Source of the DNA: Bacillus_BD sp963765265
GTDB taxonomy: Bacteria > Bacillota > Bacilli > Bacillales > Cytobacillaceae
NCBI GenBank assembly: GCA_963765265.1
Contig: CAVXVN010000014.1
Span: 1-64,000, forward strand
DNA: 64,000 bases
Direction of reading: 5' to 3'
In this document: positions 25,928 through 35,600 of the stretch, piece by piece
Numbering within the stretch: position 1 is the first letter of the stretch
Layout: every line of letters begins with the position of its first letter
Position numbers and translations under genes: made by a program
The notes under the pieces: model-generated
Databases searched by the model: none
Told to the model about the DNA's origin: nothing
The model's input: the letters and a program-made list of their open reading frames with translations, nothing else

Positions 25928-26957
25928 GTGAAGGTAGGACCACGCGTTATTAAAACAGGAATTGCAGTTACACTGGCTTTATATATTTGTTCTATATTTG
26001 ATCTTGATTCTGCCGTATTTGCAGGAATGGCTGCTATTTTTACCATCCAACCATCCATTTACCGAACATGGAAACAAGTTTGGAATCAAGTGGAAACCAA
26101 TACTTTAGGTGCCATTATTGCCCTACTTGGATTATACTTTCTAGGCAGTGATCCGTTTTCCATCGGACTTGTTATGATTATCGTCATTCTAATCAGTTTG
26201 AAATTAAAGATGGCTAATACGATTTCCCTTACATTAGTCACCGTTCTCGCCATCATGAGCGCTCCCGGAAATGAGGACGTGGGATTTGCATTACATCGGT
26301 TTGGATTAACTTTTATTGGCATGATATCGGCCCTGCTCGTAAATATTTTTATATCTCCTCCCAATTATAAGAAAATGTATCTCAACAAAGTACATACTGT
26401 TTTCCAAAATATGTCCATCCTCATGCGGACTGCTGTCTCTAATGAATTGACAGAAAAATCCTATCAGGATCAAATGAAACAATTAGAAGAAGATCTATTA
26501 CGTCTAGAAGAACAATTTAAACTATTTGATGAAGAACGTGAAAAAATAGCAAAATTAAATACCTTAGATTTACGTGAAATCGTTGTGTTTAAACAAATGT
26601 TTAAATCTCTTCAACAAGGATTTATTGTCCTAGAAGACATTGATGCTTTTTATTTTGGGAGTAATCCAACCAATGAGGAAGATCTGTTATTTGATCAGCA
26701 GTTAGAACTGTTAATTAAGTATCATGAACTGTTTTTATTAAAGTATGCTGGAAAAATAAAAATAGATGAACCCTCATATGAAAATGATTTGATGGAACAA
26801 ACGAGCACATTTTTAGAAAACTGTCATATATTCTCATAACCAAGACCAGAAACAAAAAATTCAACTGACTGTAATTGGTTCGTCTATTTATAATTATGCT
26901 TACCAAATGGACCGGTTGAATCGTGTCGTTGAACAATATCAAAAAAAATCAGAATAG
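25928..26957 (+). pseudogene. Aromatic acid exporter family (YqjA-like), frameshifted near 3' end
   Basis: The first frame gives 303 residues: six N-terminal membrane helices (DSAVFAGMAAIFTIQPSIYR, AIIALLGLYFLG and others) then a soluble helical domain rich in Glu and Leu, the layout of bacterial ArAE/DUF939 proteins. It stops at 26839. One base further on, a second frame continues NQDQKQKIQLTVIGSSIYNY then AYQMDRLNRVVEQYQKKSE to 26957, which looks like the natural C-terminus. One extra base (tca|t|aac) would explain it. Loss of about 40 C-terminal residues may or may not abolish function. Confidence 0.7.
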
Positions 26958-26983
26958 AGAATGAGGATTATCTTTTGCTTTCA

Positions 26984-27021
26984 AAAAAACTAGACTTACT
27001 TTAATAGTAGGTCTAGTTTTT
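26984..27021 (+). terminator. Terminator
   Basis: AAAAAACTAGACTTACT / AGTAGGTCTAGTTTTTT hairpin, after the exporter-like gene. Confidence 0.75.
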
Positions 27022-27107
27022 TATCCGTTACATGATCATGAACGGACTGATGATATCGAATAATAATAAACTATTTACAGAAAATAGCCCTCATTTCATC
27101 TTTTACA

Positions 27108-27722
27108 TTAAAATGCAGCCTTTATAGGATGATCTTTTTCCTTTCCATCGACTGGTACCTGGTACTGAAGCCGATTACTTAAATCCGCCAAACTGAGATA
27201 ATTGCCGTGACCTGCACCAGTATCGATGCCTATTTTATTTTTTTTTACCCAAAGGCTACCAAGTGAAACACCTAGACGATCCGTTGGCGTATGTCCAAAA
27301 ACAATCGTTTTTTTTAATGGAATTGATTTGTTTAAAAAAGGTTTCCGTATGGTGATCAAATCTATTGGCTTTTGTTTTTTAATGGGAATACCTGGACGAA
27401 TCCCTGCATGAACAAATAAGTACTCTGAGTCTTCATACCAAAGAGGAAGTGAGATAAGAAATGGCTTCCATTTCCATAAATAGTCCCCTTTCTTACATTC
27501 TTGGATGACTCTTTGTTCATGATTCCCTCTCAAAGCAACTGCCCCATTTTGTACATATTTTTTTACCAAATGCAGTGTTTCTAAGCTATTGGAACCTTTG
27601 CCGATGTAGTCACCTAGTAGAAACAAGCGGTCCTTCGTAGGATTATAGTTTGCATATTTTAGCAAACATTTCATCGCATCTGCTTGTCCATGTATATCTG
27701 AAATGGCAAGAATCCTTTTCAA
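27108..27722 (-). CDS. Metallophosphoesterase, serine/threonine phosphatase (PPP) type
   Basis: 204 residues with all PPP motifs: ISDIHGQ, LLGDYIGKG, LRGNHEQRV, LFVHAGIRPG, FGHTPTD and IGIDTGAGHG. It is a bacterial diadenosine tetraphosphatase/protein phosphatase-like enzyme with a two-metal centre, cytoplasmic. It could act on phosphoproteins or on Ap4A. The start is ATG; it has its own promoter region. Confidence 0.88.
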   Translation of the reverse strand: MKRILAISDIHGQADAMKCLLKYANYNPTKDRLFLLGDYIGKGSNSLETLHLVKKYVQNGAVALRGNHEQRVIQECKKGDYLWKWKPFLISLPLWYEDSEYLFVHAGIRPGIPIKKQKPIDLITIRKPFLNKSIPLKKTIVFGHTPTDRLGVSLGSLWVKKNKIGIDTGAGHGNYLSLADLSNRLQYQVPVDGKEKDHPIKAAF

Positions 27723-27972
27723 TGATCCAACTCCTTATTGCTAATCTCTTATTAAATATATTTGGCTGGAATTTTTTTAGATCGTTATTCTAATCTATCT
27801 ATATCCTTGTCCATCTATGTACATATCCCATAAGTAGTCTTAACGTAGTTTGAAATGGCTACCCGTAATATTATATATCTTTTTATCCTGCACTTTAAGA
27901 TTTTTTTTACTCAGAAATAAAAAACTTTTTCATAGAGCTTCTATCTTCTTCATCCTGAAAAATTGCACAAAA

Positions 27973-27995
27973 AAAGGAATGACAATGTCACTCCC
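27973..27995 (-). terminator. Terminator-like hairpin after the 87-residue gene
   Basis: On the minus strand, GGAGTGAC / GTCATTCC (one mismatch) followed by TTTTTTTG. Confidence 0.5.
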
Positions 27996-27998
27996 CCT

Positions 27999-28262
27999 TT
28001 ATACGCTCATTTCAACATGTACGTCTGGCAAATCCGTATTGAAGTATACTCGATAGATTGTATCATTTCCATATTTAACAATTGAATTTGAAACATAATA
28101 AGAATCAAGTGGTTTTTCATTTTCATCATCGAAATAAATCGTATCTGGCTTTAATTCTTCAAGATAGTTAATAAATTCTAAAATATAATCAAGATCATCA
28201 TTGCAATCCATTTCTCTAAAAATACGATTTGAGGAACAATTGGCAAATTGTAATTTATACAT
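27999..28262 (-). CDS. Small acidic hypothetical protein
   Basis: 87 residues starting MYKLQFANCSSNRIFREMDC. Acidic middle (DDLDYILEFINYLEELKPDT) and a beta-rich end. AAAGGAGG lies eight bases before the ATG. Soluble. No family recognised; a conserved Bacillus unknown is likely. Confidence 0.7.
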   Translation of the reverse strand: MYKLQFANCSSNRIFREMDCNDDLDYILEFINYLEELKPDTIYFDDENEKPLDSYYVSNSIVKYGNDTIYRVYFNTDLPDVHVEMSV

Positions 28263-28482
28263 AATATACTCCTCCTTTAATTTTATATAAATATACCATG
28301 AAAGCGGTTACATTATCAATAGGAACTATTAATGTTTTTAGAATATTTAGAATTTAGTATCATTTAGAACATATTCATCTTTAAGCTAACAGTGCCCAAG
28401 ACTGTTAGCTACACCTTCTTAACTTGCGATCCTTTTCCATCCCCCAAATACAAAATATTTTCTAAAAATCTTTATTAAGAAA

Positions 28483-29469
28483 TTAGACTCCAGTTCCATT
28501 TGCGATCGTAATGACTACTTTTCCTTTTGCATGACCCTCACAAAAATACCGAAATGCTTCAGGGATTTCATCAAATTGAAAATGGCGATCAATCACAGGT
28601 GTTACTTCGCCTGCTTCTATTATTTCTTTGATTAAAATGAGATCCTTTTGATTCGGTCTTTGTAAAAAGCTGACTACTTTTCTTTTACTTGTCATGGAAA
28701 TCCATGGGCCTCTCAGCATCGTTTGAAACAATTGACTTTCAGATCCACCTACATGAACGAATATACCAGTTGGATTTAAAGCACGTACATAAAGCTTAAT
28801 CGGTTGCATTCCATTTGCTCCAATGATTAAGTCATATTGTTCTATTATTTGAGAGAAATCTTTCTTCTTGTAGTCAATGACATGATCAGCACCAATTGAC
28901 TCTGCAATTTCCACATTTCTTGTACTGCAAACTGCCGTGACTTCTGCTCCAAATGCTTTAGCAAATTGAACGGCAAATGTTCCTACTCCCCCAGATGCCC
29001 CATAGATTAATACCTTTTGGTTCTCCTGAATCTTTCCTTTATCTCTTAATGCTTGAAAGGCAGTTAAAGCGGCCATTGGCACTGCTGCAGCTTCTTCAAA
29101 TGATAGATTGGAAGGTTTAGGTGCTATGGCCTCCTCAGGAACTACTGCATATTCGGCGAAACCACTCCAGCCAAAACCGGATAGCTCTCCATAAACCTCA
29201 TCACCTGGCTGAAATTGTGTTACATTTTTCCCTACTTCTTCCACCGTCCCTGCAATATCTCCTCCTGGAATCGGAAATTTAGGTTTTCTTAGACCAAAGG
29301 CAAGACGTGCTAAGAATGGTTCTCCTTTTAACAATATTAGATTGCTTTTATTGATAGAAGCCGCTTGTATTTTAACTAAAACTTGATTCTCATTTGGAAC
29401 TGGTTTTTCAACTTCTTTATATTCAAGTGTATCCGGTGATCCATACTGATTAGAAACGATCGCTTTCAC
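28483..29469 (-). CDS. Zinc-free MDR-type NAD(P)-dependent alcohol dehydrogenase/quinone reductase
   Basis: 328 residues. GroES-like domain (PIPGGDIAGTVEEVGKNV, FQPGDEVYGEL) then a Rossmann domain with VLIYGASGGVGTFAVQFAKA. The Cys/His zinc ligands of classical alcohol dehydrogenases are missing, so it belongs with quinone oxidoreductase or enone reductase types. Uses NAD(P)H to reduce reactive carbonyls. Single-gene unit. Confidence 0.88.
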   Translation of the reverse strand: MKAIVSNQYGSPDTLEYKEVEKPVPNENQVLVKIQAASINKSNLILLKGEPFLARLAFGLRKPKFPIPGGDIAGTVEEVGKNVTQFQPGDEVYGELSGFGWSGFAEYAVVPEEAIAPKPSNLSFEEAAAVPMAALTAFQALRDKGKIQENQKVLIYGASGGVGTFAVQFAKAFGAEVTAVCSTRNVEIAESIGADHVIDYKKKDFSQIIEQYDLIIGANGMQPIKLYVRALNPTGIFVHVGGSESQLFQTMLRGPWISMTSKRKVVSFLQRPNQKDLILIKEIIEAGEVTPVIDRHFQFDEIPEAFRYFCEGHAKGKVVITIANGTGV

Positions 29470-29700
29470 TTGAAATCCTCCTCATATGTGCGTTATAAAT
29501 ATCTATACGTGCTTTATTGTGAAAAAGACTCATTTATTTATGAATTTTGCAATATATTAATCTTGTTCCTTCATTCAAAAATGCGTTTTTTCATTTTACA
29601 TCAATTAAAATAGTAACGATGATCCACGAAAGCTCGAATATGTATGTGTAATTTTCTGTTTAATCGAAAAAATTCGAATGAATTGGGAGGAAGATTAAGG

Positions 29701-30522
29701 ATGATTCGAAAGCTCTTGTCGGTTTTTTTAGTTTTAGCTTGTATTTGTGTTGTTGTAGCAGGTTGTGGAAACCAGCATGTGGAGAAGACGCAAACCCTTA
29801 CGAATAAAGTGGAGGAAAAAGAAAGCAACGACTTAACAGAGCAAGAAACTCCTGCTTCTATAAAGGAAGATGCCCAATCTAAGGAAGATACATCACCTGT
29901 CGCAGAAGAAGAAAAAGTGGATTCCTATCAATTTAGTACATCCATCTATCAAAATGGTCATCTTTCCATTGAATATCCTCTGCTTACGCAAATGGTTGAT
30001 GGAAACAAAGAACATCAAATGAATGAACTATTAGAACAGGAAGCTATTAAATATGTAACCCAATTTGAAGATGTTGACACAACTCTAAACATGGATCATC
30101 AAGTCATAATAAACACACAAAATATATTAAGTATTCTTTATATAGGTAATTACAATGGCGGAATGTATCCAACTCAACTTTTATTCACAACCAATGTAAA
30201 CTTAAAAGAAGGGAAAAAAATACGGTTATCTGATGTGTTTTCAATCAATGAGAGGTTTGTCGAGCAGTTCAAACAATCCCCCTATATCGATTGGGAAAAT
30301 CCCTCTCATCCAAATAAGGAGAAACAAGCTGCCGTGGTAGAATACTTGAACGGGATCAATCAACAGGAACTAATGAATGCCTTCAAACAAGCAGATGATC
30401 CATCTATTGAAGACAATCCATACGGTATTTACTCATACTTTAAAGAGGATTTTCTAATCATCAGCATTCAGGTACCTCATGCTCTTGGAGATCATGCGGA
30501 ATTTAAAATGAACGTAGAATGA
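29701..30522 (+). CDS. Lipoprotein with DUF3298/DUF4163-like domain
   Basis: 273 residues. The signal peptide ends in the lipobox VVVAGC (Cys about residue 22). A low-complexity Glu/Lys/Thr linker follows, then a domain with YNGGMYPTQLLFTTNVNLKE and GKKIRLSDVF near the middle and DHAEFKMNVE at the end. This resembles the DUF3298 domain found in RsiV and PdaC-like proteins. Anchored outside the membrane; may bind cell-wall material. GGGAGG lies upstream of ATG 29701. Confidence 0.75.
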   Translation: MIRKLLSVFLVLACICVVVAGCGNQHVEKTQTLTNKVEEKESNDLTEQETPASIKEDAQSKEDTSPVAEEEKVDSYQFSTSIYQNGHLSIEYPLLTQMVDGNKEHQMNELLEQEAIKYVTQFEDVDTTLNMDHQVIINTQNILSILYIGNYNGGMYPTQLLFTTNVNLKEGKKIRLSDVFSINERFVEQFKQSPYIDWENPSHPNKEKQAAVVEYLNGINQQELMNAFKQADDPSIEDNPYGIYSYFKEDFLIISIQVPHALGDHAEFKMNVE

Positions 30523-30608
30523 AAAAAAGACAAAATAAGCATAAAAACAACAAAGTTTACGAAAAGAGCCTCTAGAAAAAACGCTAACAATGCTTCATAC
30601 ATCTTTAA

Positions 30609-30654
30609 ATACGAGCGATCATGATAAAAACATCATGATCGCTCGTATTTATAC
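30609..30654. terminator. Perfect hairpin terminator
   Basis: ATACGAGCGATCATGAT / ATCATGATCGCTCGTAT, 17-bp perfect stem, loop aaaaac. Lies between convergent genes and can serve both. Confidence 0.8.
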
Positions 30655-30709
30655 TTCTAATTGTAACCTTTTGCTTTAGACCTTACCTACGACTTATTTC
30701 ATCATTTCA

Positions 30710-32503
30710 TTAGATAATACGGATAAATTCCTCTGCATCTTTTTCCATTAATTGTATACCTGCTTCCCAAAAAGCCGGTTTTGTTAGATCTACCCCTAAA
30801 TGTTTCATAGCTAATTCTTCCACTTTCATTGAACCCGTGTCACGCAGTAAAGCAATGTATTTATCCTCGAAACCATTTGAGTCCTTTAAATATTCGGCAT
30901 AGATCCCCAGGCTGAATAAAAAGCCAAATGTATACGGGAAATTGTAGAATGGCACATCATCAATAAAGAAATGCAATTTGCTACACCAGAAATGAGGATG
31001 ATAGCTGGATAAGCTGTCGCCATATGCTTCTTTCTGAGCATGGACCATTAGTTCATTGATTCTTTGTTCAGACACAATCCCTTTTGAACGTTCTTCATAA
31101 AAAGCTTTTTCAAAAAGGAAGCGAGAATGGATGTTTAAAAACATGGCAATCGTATTTTCCATTTTGGTATTTAAAAGGGTGAATTTTTCTTCCTTCGTTT
31201 TTGCATTGGCTACAGTTGCATTGCTGATAATGTTCTCTGCAAAGGTACTAGCCGTTTCAGCAACATTCATGGAATAGCTACGGTTTAAAGCGGGCAAATC
31301 TTTCATGACAAAACTATGAAAGGCATGACCTAATTCATGAGCTAAGGTGCTTGTATCAGACGAAGAACCGGTAAAGGTCATAAATATTCGTGATTCTTCA
31401 AACTCTGGAAGTTCCTCACAATACCCACCAGGTCGTTTTTTCGGACGATCTTCAGCCTCTACCCAACGATTTTCCAAAGCATGTTTGGCAAAAGCAGAAA
31501 TTTTAGGTCCAAAAGTAGCAAAGTTTTCGATCACAAAATCACAAGCTTCGTCATAAGTGAAGTGTCGTGGCTCCACATCACCTAAAGCAATAGGAGCATC
31601 CACATCCTGCCAGCCTAATTTTTCCATTCCTAATATTTTTGCCTTTTGTTTTAAAAACTCAATGAAGGGTTGTTTATGATGAGAGACAGCCGTCCACATG
31701 GCATCCAGAGTCTCATTGGACATTCGATTATATTCTAATGGCTCTTCGAGAAAATTTTCCCGGTTGTGAGCTTTTTGTAGCGTAATCCGGTAGCCATCTA
31801 AATGGTTTAACGTATCAGCAAAAATGGGTGCAAACTTAGTCCAAGCCTCCTCCCAATTTTCAAAAAGTTGTTTTCTCACCTCAGGGTCTGGGTCAGAATA
31901 CATCCGGTTCATCGCCTGCCCCACTGAATATTCCGTTGTTTTTCCCTCTTTATCAATAAATGGAATCGTCATGATTGAAACCGCGGTATCGTATAATTGA
32001 CTCCATCCCGCTAAACCATCTTTATTTAAATCAGTAATAATCTTTTCTTCAGCCTCTGATAACAAACGTTTTCCCTGATCGCGAATCTCATTCAACGCGA
32101 AAGATACTTTGACTAATTCGGAATCCTGCAAAAGAATATTCCAATCTTCATCATGAATGGCGACAAGTTTTTTCGTAAATATAGTAGAAATATTCTCTAC
32201 TTCACTCGATAAGTCCATTACTTGTCCCATCACAACATTCGCATATTCATCATCAATAAATGCATCATGCCACATTTGCACAAAAGTACCGGATTGACCT
32301 ATGCCTTTGTCAATGATTTCTTGTTTCTTTAATATTGCTTTTAGCGGTTCTACAGATTTGTCTTCTGTCATGTTCCACTCATGGATTAACGTTTGATATT
32401 CTTGGATCTCTGCATGGATATTATGTAATTTTGTTTGCAATTCGGGAGATTTTGTTCCCCCTGGAAAAATGGCTTCTAAATCCCAGGTTTCTATATATTT
32501 CAT
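30710..32503 (-). CDS. pepF: M3 family oligoendopeptidase F
   Basis: 597 residues. The zinc motif is STLAHELGHAFHSFVM (HExxH) with the third Glu ligand in NVAETASTFAEN about 25 residues on. The fold is otherwise helical, as in PepF/thimet peptidases. It hydrolyses peptides of roughly 6-18 residues in the cytoplasm. Length matches the family. No signal peptide. Confidence 0.93.
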   Translation of the reverse strand: MKYIETWDLEAIFPGGTKSPELQTKLHNIHAEIQEYQTLIHEWNMTEDKSVEPLKAILKKQEIIDKGIGQSGTFVQMWHDAFIDDEYANVVMGQVMDLSSEVENISTIFTKKLVAIHDEDWNILLQDSELVKVSFALNEIRDQGKRLLSEAEEKIITDLNKDGLAGWSQLYDTAVSIMTIPFIDKEGKTTEYSVGQAMNRMYSDPDPEVRKQLFENWEEAWTKFAPIFADTLNHLDGYRITLQKAHNRENFLEEPLEYNRMSNETLDAMWTAVSHHKQPFIEFLKQKAKILGMEKLGWQDVDAPIALGDVEPRHFTYDEACDFVIENFATFGPKISAFAKHALENRWVEAEDRPKKRPGGYCEELPEFEESRIFMTFTGSSSDTSTLAHELGHAFHSFVMKDLPALNRSYSMNVAETASTFAENIISNATVANAKTKEEKFTLLNTKMENTIAMFLNIHSRFLFEKAFYEERSKGIVSEQRINELMVHAQKEAYGDSLSSYHPHFWCSKLHFFIDDVPFYNFPYTFGFLFSLGIYAEYLKDSNGFEDKYIALLRDTGSMKVEELAMKHLGVDLTKPAFWEAGIQLMEKDAEEFIRII

Positions 32504-32666
32504 TTAGCTCACTCCTTCTCTATTACCATTTTATACTTTTATTCCTTGAAGACAAATATAGAACACTTCAAATCATTCAATGCTTAAAAAATCTAGCTTG
32601 ATTGTTTTTATGATCTAGTTCCATCATAAAAGTTGGTCAATCCTCCAGATATCAAAAAGTTCATCA

Positions 32667-32720
32667 AAAAAGAGTGACTTCCGTATAACCACTAATCGTG
32701 GAATGAAGTCACCCTTTTTT
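32667..32720 (-). terminator. Terminator of the CysJ-like gene
   Basis: On the minus strand, AAAAAAGGGTGACTTC pairs with GAAGTCACTCTTTTTT around a 22-base loop, ending in a T run. Confidence 0.7.
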
Positions 32721-32742
32721 AAAAAATGGACAATGCCATTAT

Positions 32743-33927
32743 TTAATAAACATCACGTTGGTATTGCCCTTGTTTTTGCAATTGATTTAGATGCTCTTCT
32801 GCTGCTTCACGAGTCATGTTACCTTCTTTTTCAATAACTTGAATAAGCGCGTCGTTGACATCTTTCGCCATTCTTTGTTTGTCACCACAAACGTAGAAGA
32901 TCGCTCCATTTTCTAGCCATTGGAACAATTCTTTACTATTTTCAAGCATTTTATGTTGTACATATACTTTTTGCTCTGTATCACGGGAGAACGCAGTATC
33001 TAATTTTGTCAGTACGCCCTCTTTTTGATATTGTTCTAGCTCGTCTCGATAAAGGAAATCGCACGCTTCATGCTGGTCTCCAAAAAATAGCCATGTTTTA
33101 CCTGTTGCCTTCGTTACGGCACGTTCTTCGATAAAGGAACGGAATGGTGCAATACCAGTCCCAGGACCAACCATAATGATATCTTTATCAGATTCCGGTA
33201 GATGGAAGTGTTTATTTGGTTGAATAAATACTGGAATTGTACTTCCTTCCTGTGCACGTTCTGCAACTTGAACAGAACAAACCCCTTTGCGATCGCGGCT
33301 ATGAGCATTATAGCGTACAGCACCGATCGTTAGATGAACTTCATCCGGATGTGCAGCAATACTACTAGCAATAGAATAAAGACGTGGTGTCATTTTTCTT
33401 AATAGAGAGACAATCTCTTGAGTTGAAGCCTTCCATGGTCCGAATTCACGCAACATATCAAGCAAATCACGTCCATAACAATACTCTTTCAATTGGTCTG
33501 CATTTTCAACCAAAACAAGGGTATGTAACACTTCATTGTCTGTGAATGGTGCTGCTTGTTGTACGATCTTTTTAGATAATAACGTAATTTCAAAGTGTGA
33601 AGTTAATGCGATCTTTAATGGAAGTGTATCCCCTTGCTTATTAATGATCACTTCTTCTTCCGGATTCCATTTCATTTCCTCAAGAATGGAAGCCACTAAT
33701 TCTGGATCATTACTAGGGACAATACCAAGGGCATCCCCTGGGATATAAGAAAGGTCTGAACCTTTTAACGATAACTCGAGATGTCTCGTTTCTTTACTTG
33801 AGCCAGCTCCATTAATATTTACATTTTTGAGAACTTCCGCTTGAAACGGATTATTCCTTGAAAATGTTGTTGGACCTTTTTTGTTTTCTTTTGCATTTTC
33901 AGAATCTACTATTTTAACTTGCGACAT
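32743..33927 (-). CDS. CysJ-like FAD/NADPH reductase without flavodoxin domain
   Basis: 394 residues covering only the FNR half of sulfite reductase flavoprotein. FAD-binding RLYSIASS and GVCSVQVAERAQEGSTIPVF; NADPH-binding IMVGPGTGIAPFRSFIEERA and AIFYVCGDKQRMAKDV. The N-terminal FMN (flavodoxin) domain of classical CysJ is absent, so electrons would need a separate flavodoxin or go straight to the partner. No cysI neighbour. The start is the second ATG, seven bases after GAGGTG. Confidence 0.85.
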   Translation of the reverse strand: MSQVKIVDSENAKENKKGPTTFSRNNPFQAEVLKNVNINGAGSSKETRHLELSLKGSDLSYIPGDALGIVPSNDPELVASILEEMKWNPEEEVIINKQGDTLPLKIALTSHFEITLLSKKIVQQAAPFTDNEVLHTLVLVENADQLKEYCYGRDLLDMLREFGPWKASTQEIVSLLRKMTPRLYSIASSIAAHPDEVHLTIGAVRYNAHSRDRKGVCSVQVAERAQEGSTIPVFIQPNKHFHLPESDKDIIMVGPGTGIAPFRSFIEERAVTKATGKTWLFFGDQHEACDFLYRDELEQYQKEGVLTKLDTAFSRDTEQKVYVQHKMLENSKELFQWLENGAIFYVCGDKQRMAKDVNDALIQVIEKEGNMTREAAEEHLNQLQKQGQYQRDVY

Positions 33928-33933
33928 ATTCAT

Positions 33934-34302
33934 TCACCTCAAAATTTGGTATACGACTAGAATAACATAATATGTGAAAATGAAACATATTTTTGCACCT
34001 TATTTCGAATGATTCGATTTTGTTTTCATCCACAATACTACGTTTACATATATTTTGTGGTGACCAAAACTCCAATTATTCAGTCGGATTTTTTATCTCT
34101 ATGCATTCTTCTCTAGCACCCATATTATTATATATTGTTTGAAGAATTTTGCTCTTGTCTACCTGCAAAAAATTCCACAGAGTTGTGCATAGATGTATTT
34201 TTGTATAATTCAGATATTTAAAACGGTTTCATTTTTACCCCGTAACGAATGATAAACATTCAAATTAGTCAGGAGGTTGTTTTTATTTACGAAAGGAATA
34301 AA
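33934..34302. other. Intergenic stretch
   Basis: A/T-rich upstream region of the reductase gene; no credible ORF or structured element apart from the following terminator. Confidence 0.5.
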
Positions 34303-34352
34303 TCAAAAAGAGAAACACATAATATTTATTTCTAATATGTGTTTCTCTTTTC
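34303..34352 (-). terminator. Terminator of the hydroxyacyl-CoA dehydrogenase gene
   Basis: AAAAGAGAAACACATA / TATGTGTTTCTCTTTT stem, with TTTTTGATTT tail on the minus strand. Confidence 0.8.
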
Positions 34353-34360
34353 ATAAAACA

Positions 34361-35326
34361 TTACTTAGCAGAGACTATAGCATTTTCCTTTTTTTCTTCT
34401 TTTTGCTGTATTAATTTTAGAAGATCCAGGAAGTTATCATCACGTGTATAAATGGCTTTTGCTCCATTATCATCATATTCGTAGAAACCTTTATTTGAAC
34501 GTATGCCAAGGTCTTCGTTTTCCACCATTTCTTTTAAGAATGAAGGAACTTCTCTTGTATTCGATAGATCTTGTTCGATGTTGTGAACCATAGCCTGAGT
34601 TGTTTGCAGACCTGCTAAATCTTGACTTTCCATTGGTCCGCAGAAAGCCCATTTAAAGCCCATGCTTCCTTTCACAGCGATATCGATATCTTCAGCTGTA
34701 CATACGCCTTGTTCAATTAAGTTAAAACACTCACGTAGAAAAGCTACTTGAACACGATTAACGATAAAACCTGTAATCTCTTTTTTCAGTACGACTGGAG
34801 ATTTTCCGATTTCTTTCATTAGATCATATGTAACTTTGACTACATTTTCATCGGTCTTCTCGAATTTAGCAATTTCCACAATTGGCACAAGTTGTGGAGG
34901 ATTAAAGTAGTGAGTAATGATGAATCTTTCTGGATTTTTTGCATTTTGAGTTAATTCTTTTAATGGAAAAGTAGACGTATTAGACGCAATAATTGTTTTT
35001 TCAGAGACAACGCTTTCAATTATTTCGTAAGTAGCCAATTTTGTTTCAAGAACTTCTGGAATCGATTCAAGAATGAAGTCAGAATCTTGAATGGCTTCAT
35101 GTAAATCTGTTGTATAGGAAAGATTAGACAACGTTTGATCCATTTTATCTTGAGCTAACATTTCTTTTTCAACCATAATTTTCAAGCTGTTTGTAATCAT
35201 TTCTCTTGCTTGATCAAGTGATGTTTGACGTCTAGCTTGAATACGCACGTTATATCCTGCTTGAGCAAATAGTTGAGCGGCACCATGCCCCATAATACCT
35301 GCTCCAAGTACTGTGATGTTCTTCAT
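34361..35326 (-). CDS. 3-hydroxyacyl-CoA dehydrogenase family protein
   Basis: About 321 residues. NAD-binding ITVLGAGIMGHGAAQLFAQA at the start, then HYFNPPQLVPIVEI with the catalytic His, GFIVNRVQVAF, and a C-terminal helical domain. Single-domain type, as in 3-hydroxybutyryl-CoA dehydrogenase. Uses NAD(H) to interconvert 3-hydroxyacyl- and 3-oxoacyl-CoA. ATG 35326 is preferred, seven bases after AAAAGGGG; the frame opens 11 codons earlier. No acyl-CoA genes are adjacent. Confidence 0.88.
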   Translation of the reverse strand: MKNITVLGAGIMGHGAAQLFAQAGYNVRIQARRQTSLDQAREMITNSLKIMVEKEMLAQDKMDQTLSNLSYTTDLHEAIQDSDFILESIPEVLETKLATYEIIESVVSEKTIIASNTSTFPLKELTQNAKNPERFIITHYFNPPQLVPIVEIAKFEKTDENVVKVTYDLMKEIGKSPVVLKKEITGFIVNRVQVAFLRECFNLIEQGVCTAEDIDIAVKGSMGFKWAFCGPMESQDLAGLQTTQAMVHNIEQDLSNTREVPSFLKEMVENEDLGIRSNKGFYEYDDNGAKAIYTRDDNFLDLLKLIQQKEEKKENAIVSAK

Positions 35327-35600
35327 TTCCATACCCCTTTTTCTTATAGTGAATTTCATAATTGGATACTATGCTCCATTTAGTCACTTATTATTTTACC
35401 ATTAATTATCTGTTTTTTCATTATAATATTATTCTTTTGAAAAGAAAGGGTAATATTTTTTTAAAATAGGGGATGGAAAATGAATCCAAATCAGAAATTC
35501 TACTAATAAAAAATCTTCCTACAAGAGTATAAGAAAATAGAACCAAAGAGAGTTTTTCAACTTTTAGAGTGCAATATCTTCTTTCTTAACATCCAACTTT

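Noticed and set aside
28384..28408. Hairpin GCTAACAGT/ACTGTTAGC as terminator
   Set aside because: Good stem but no T run on either strand; left unassigned.
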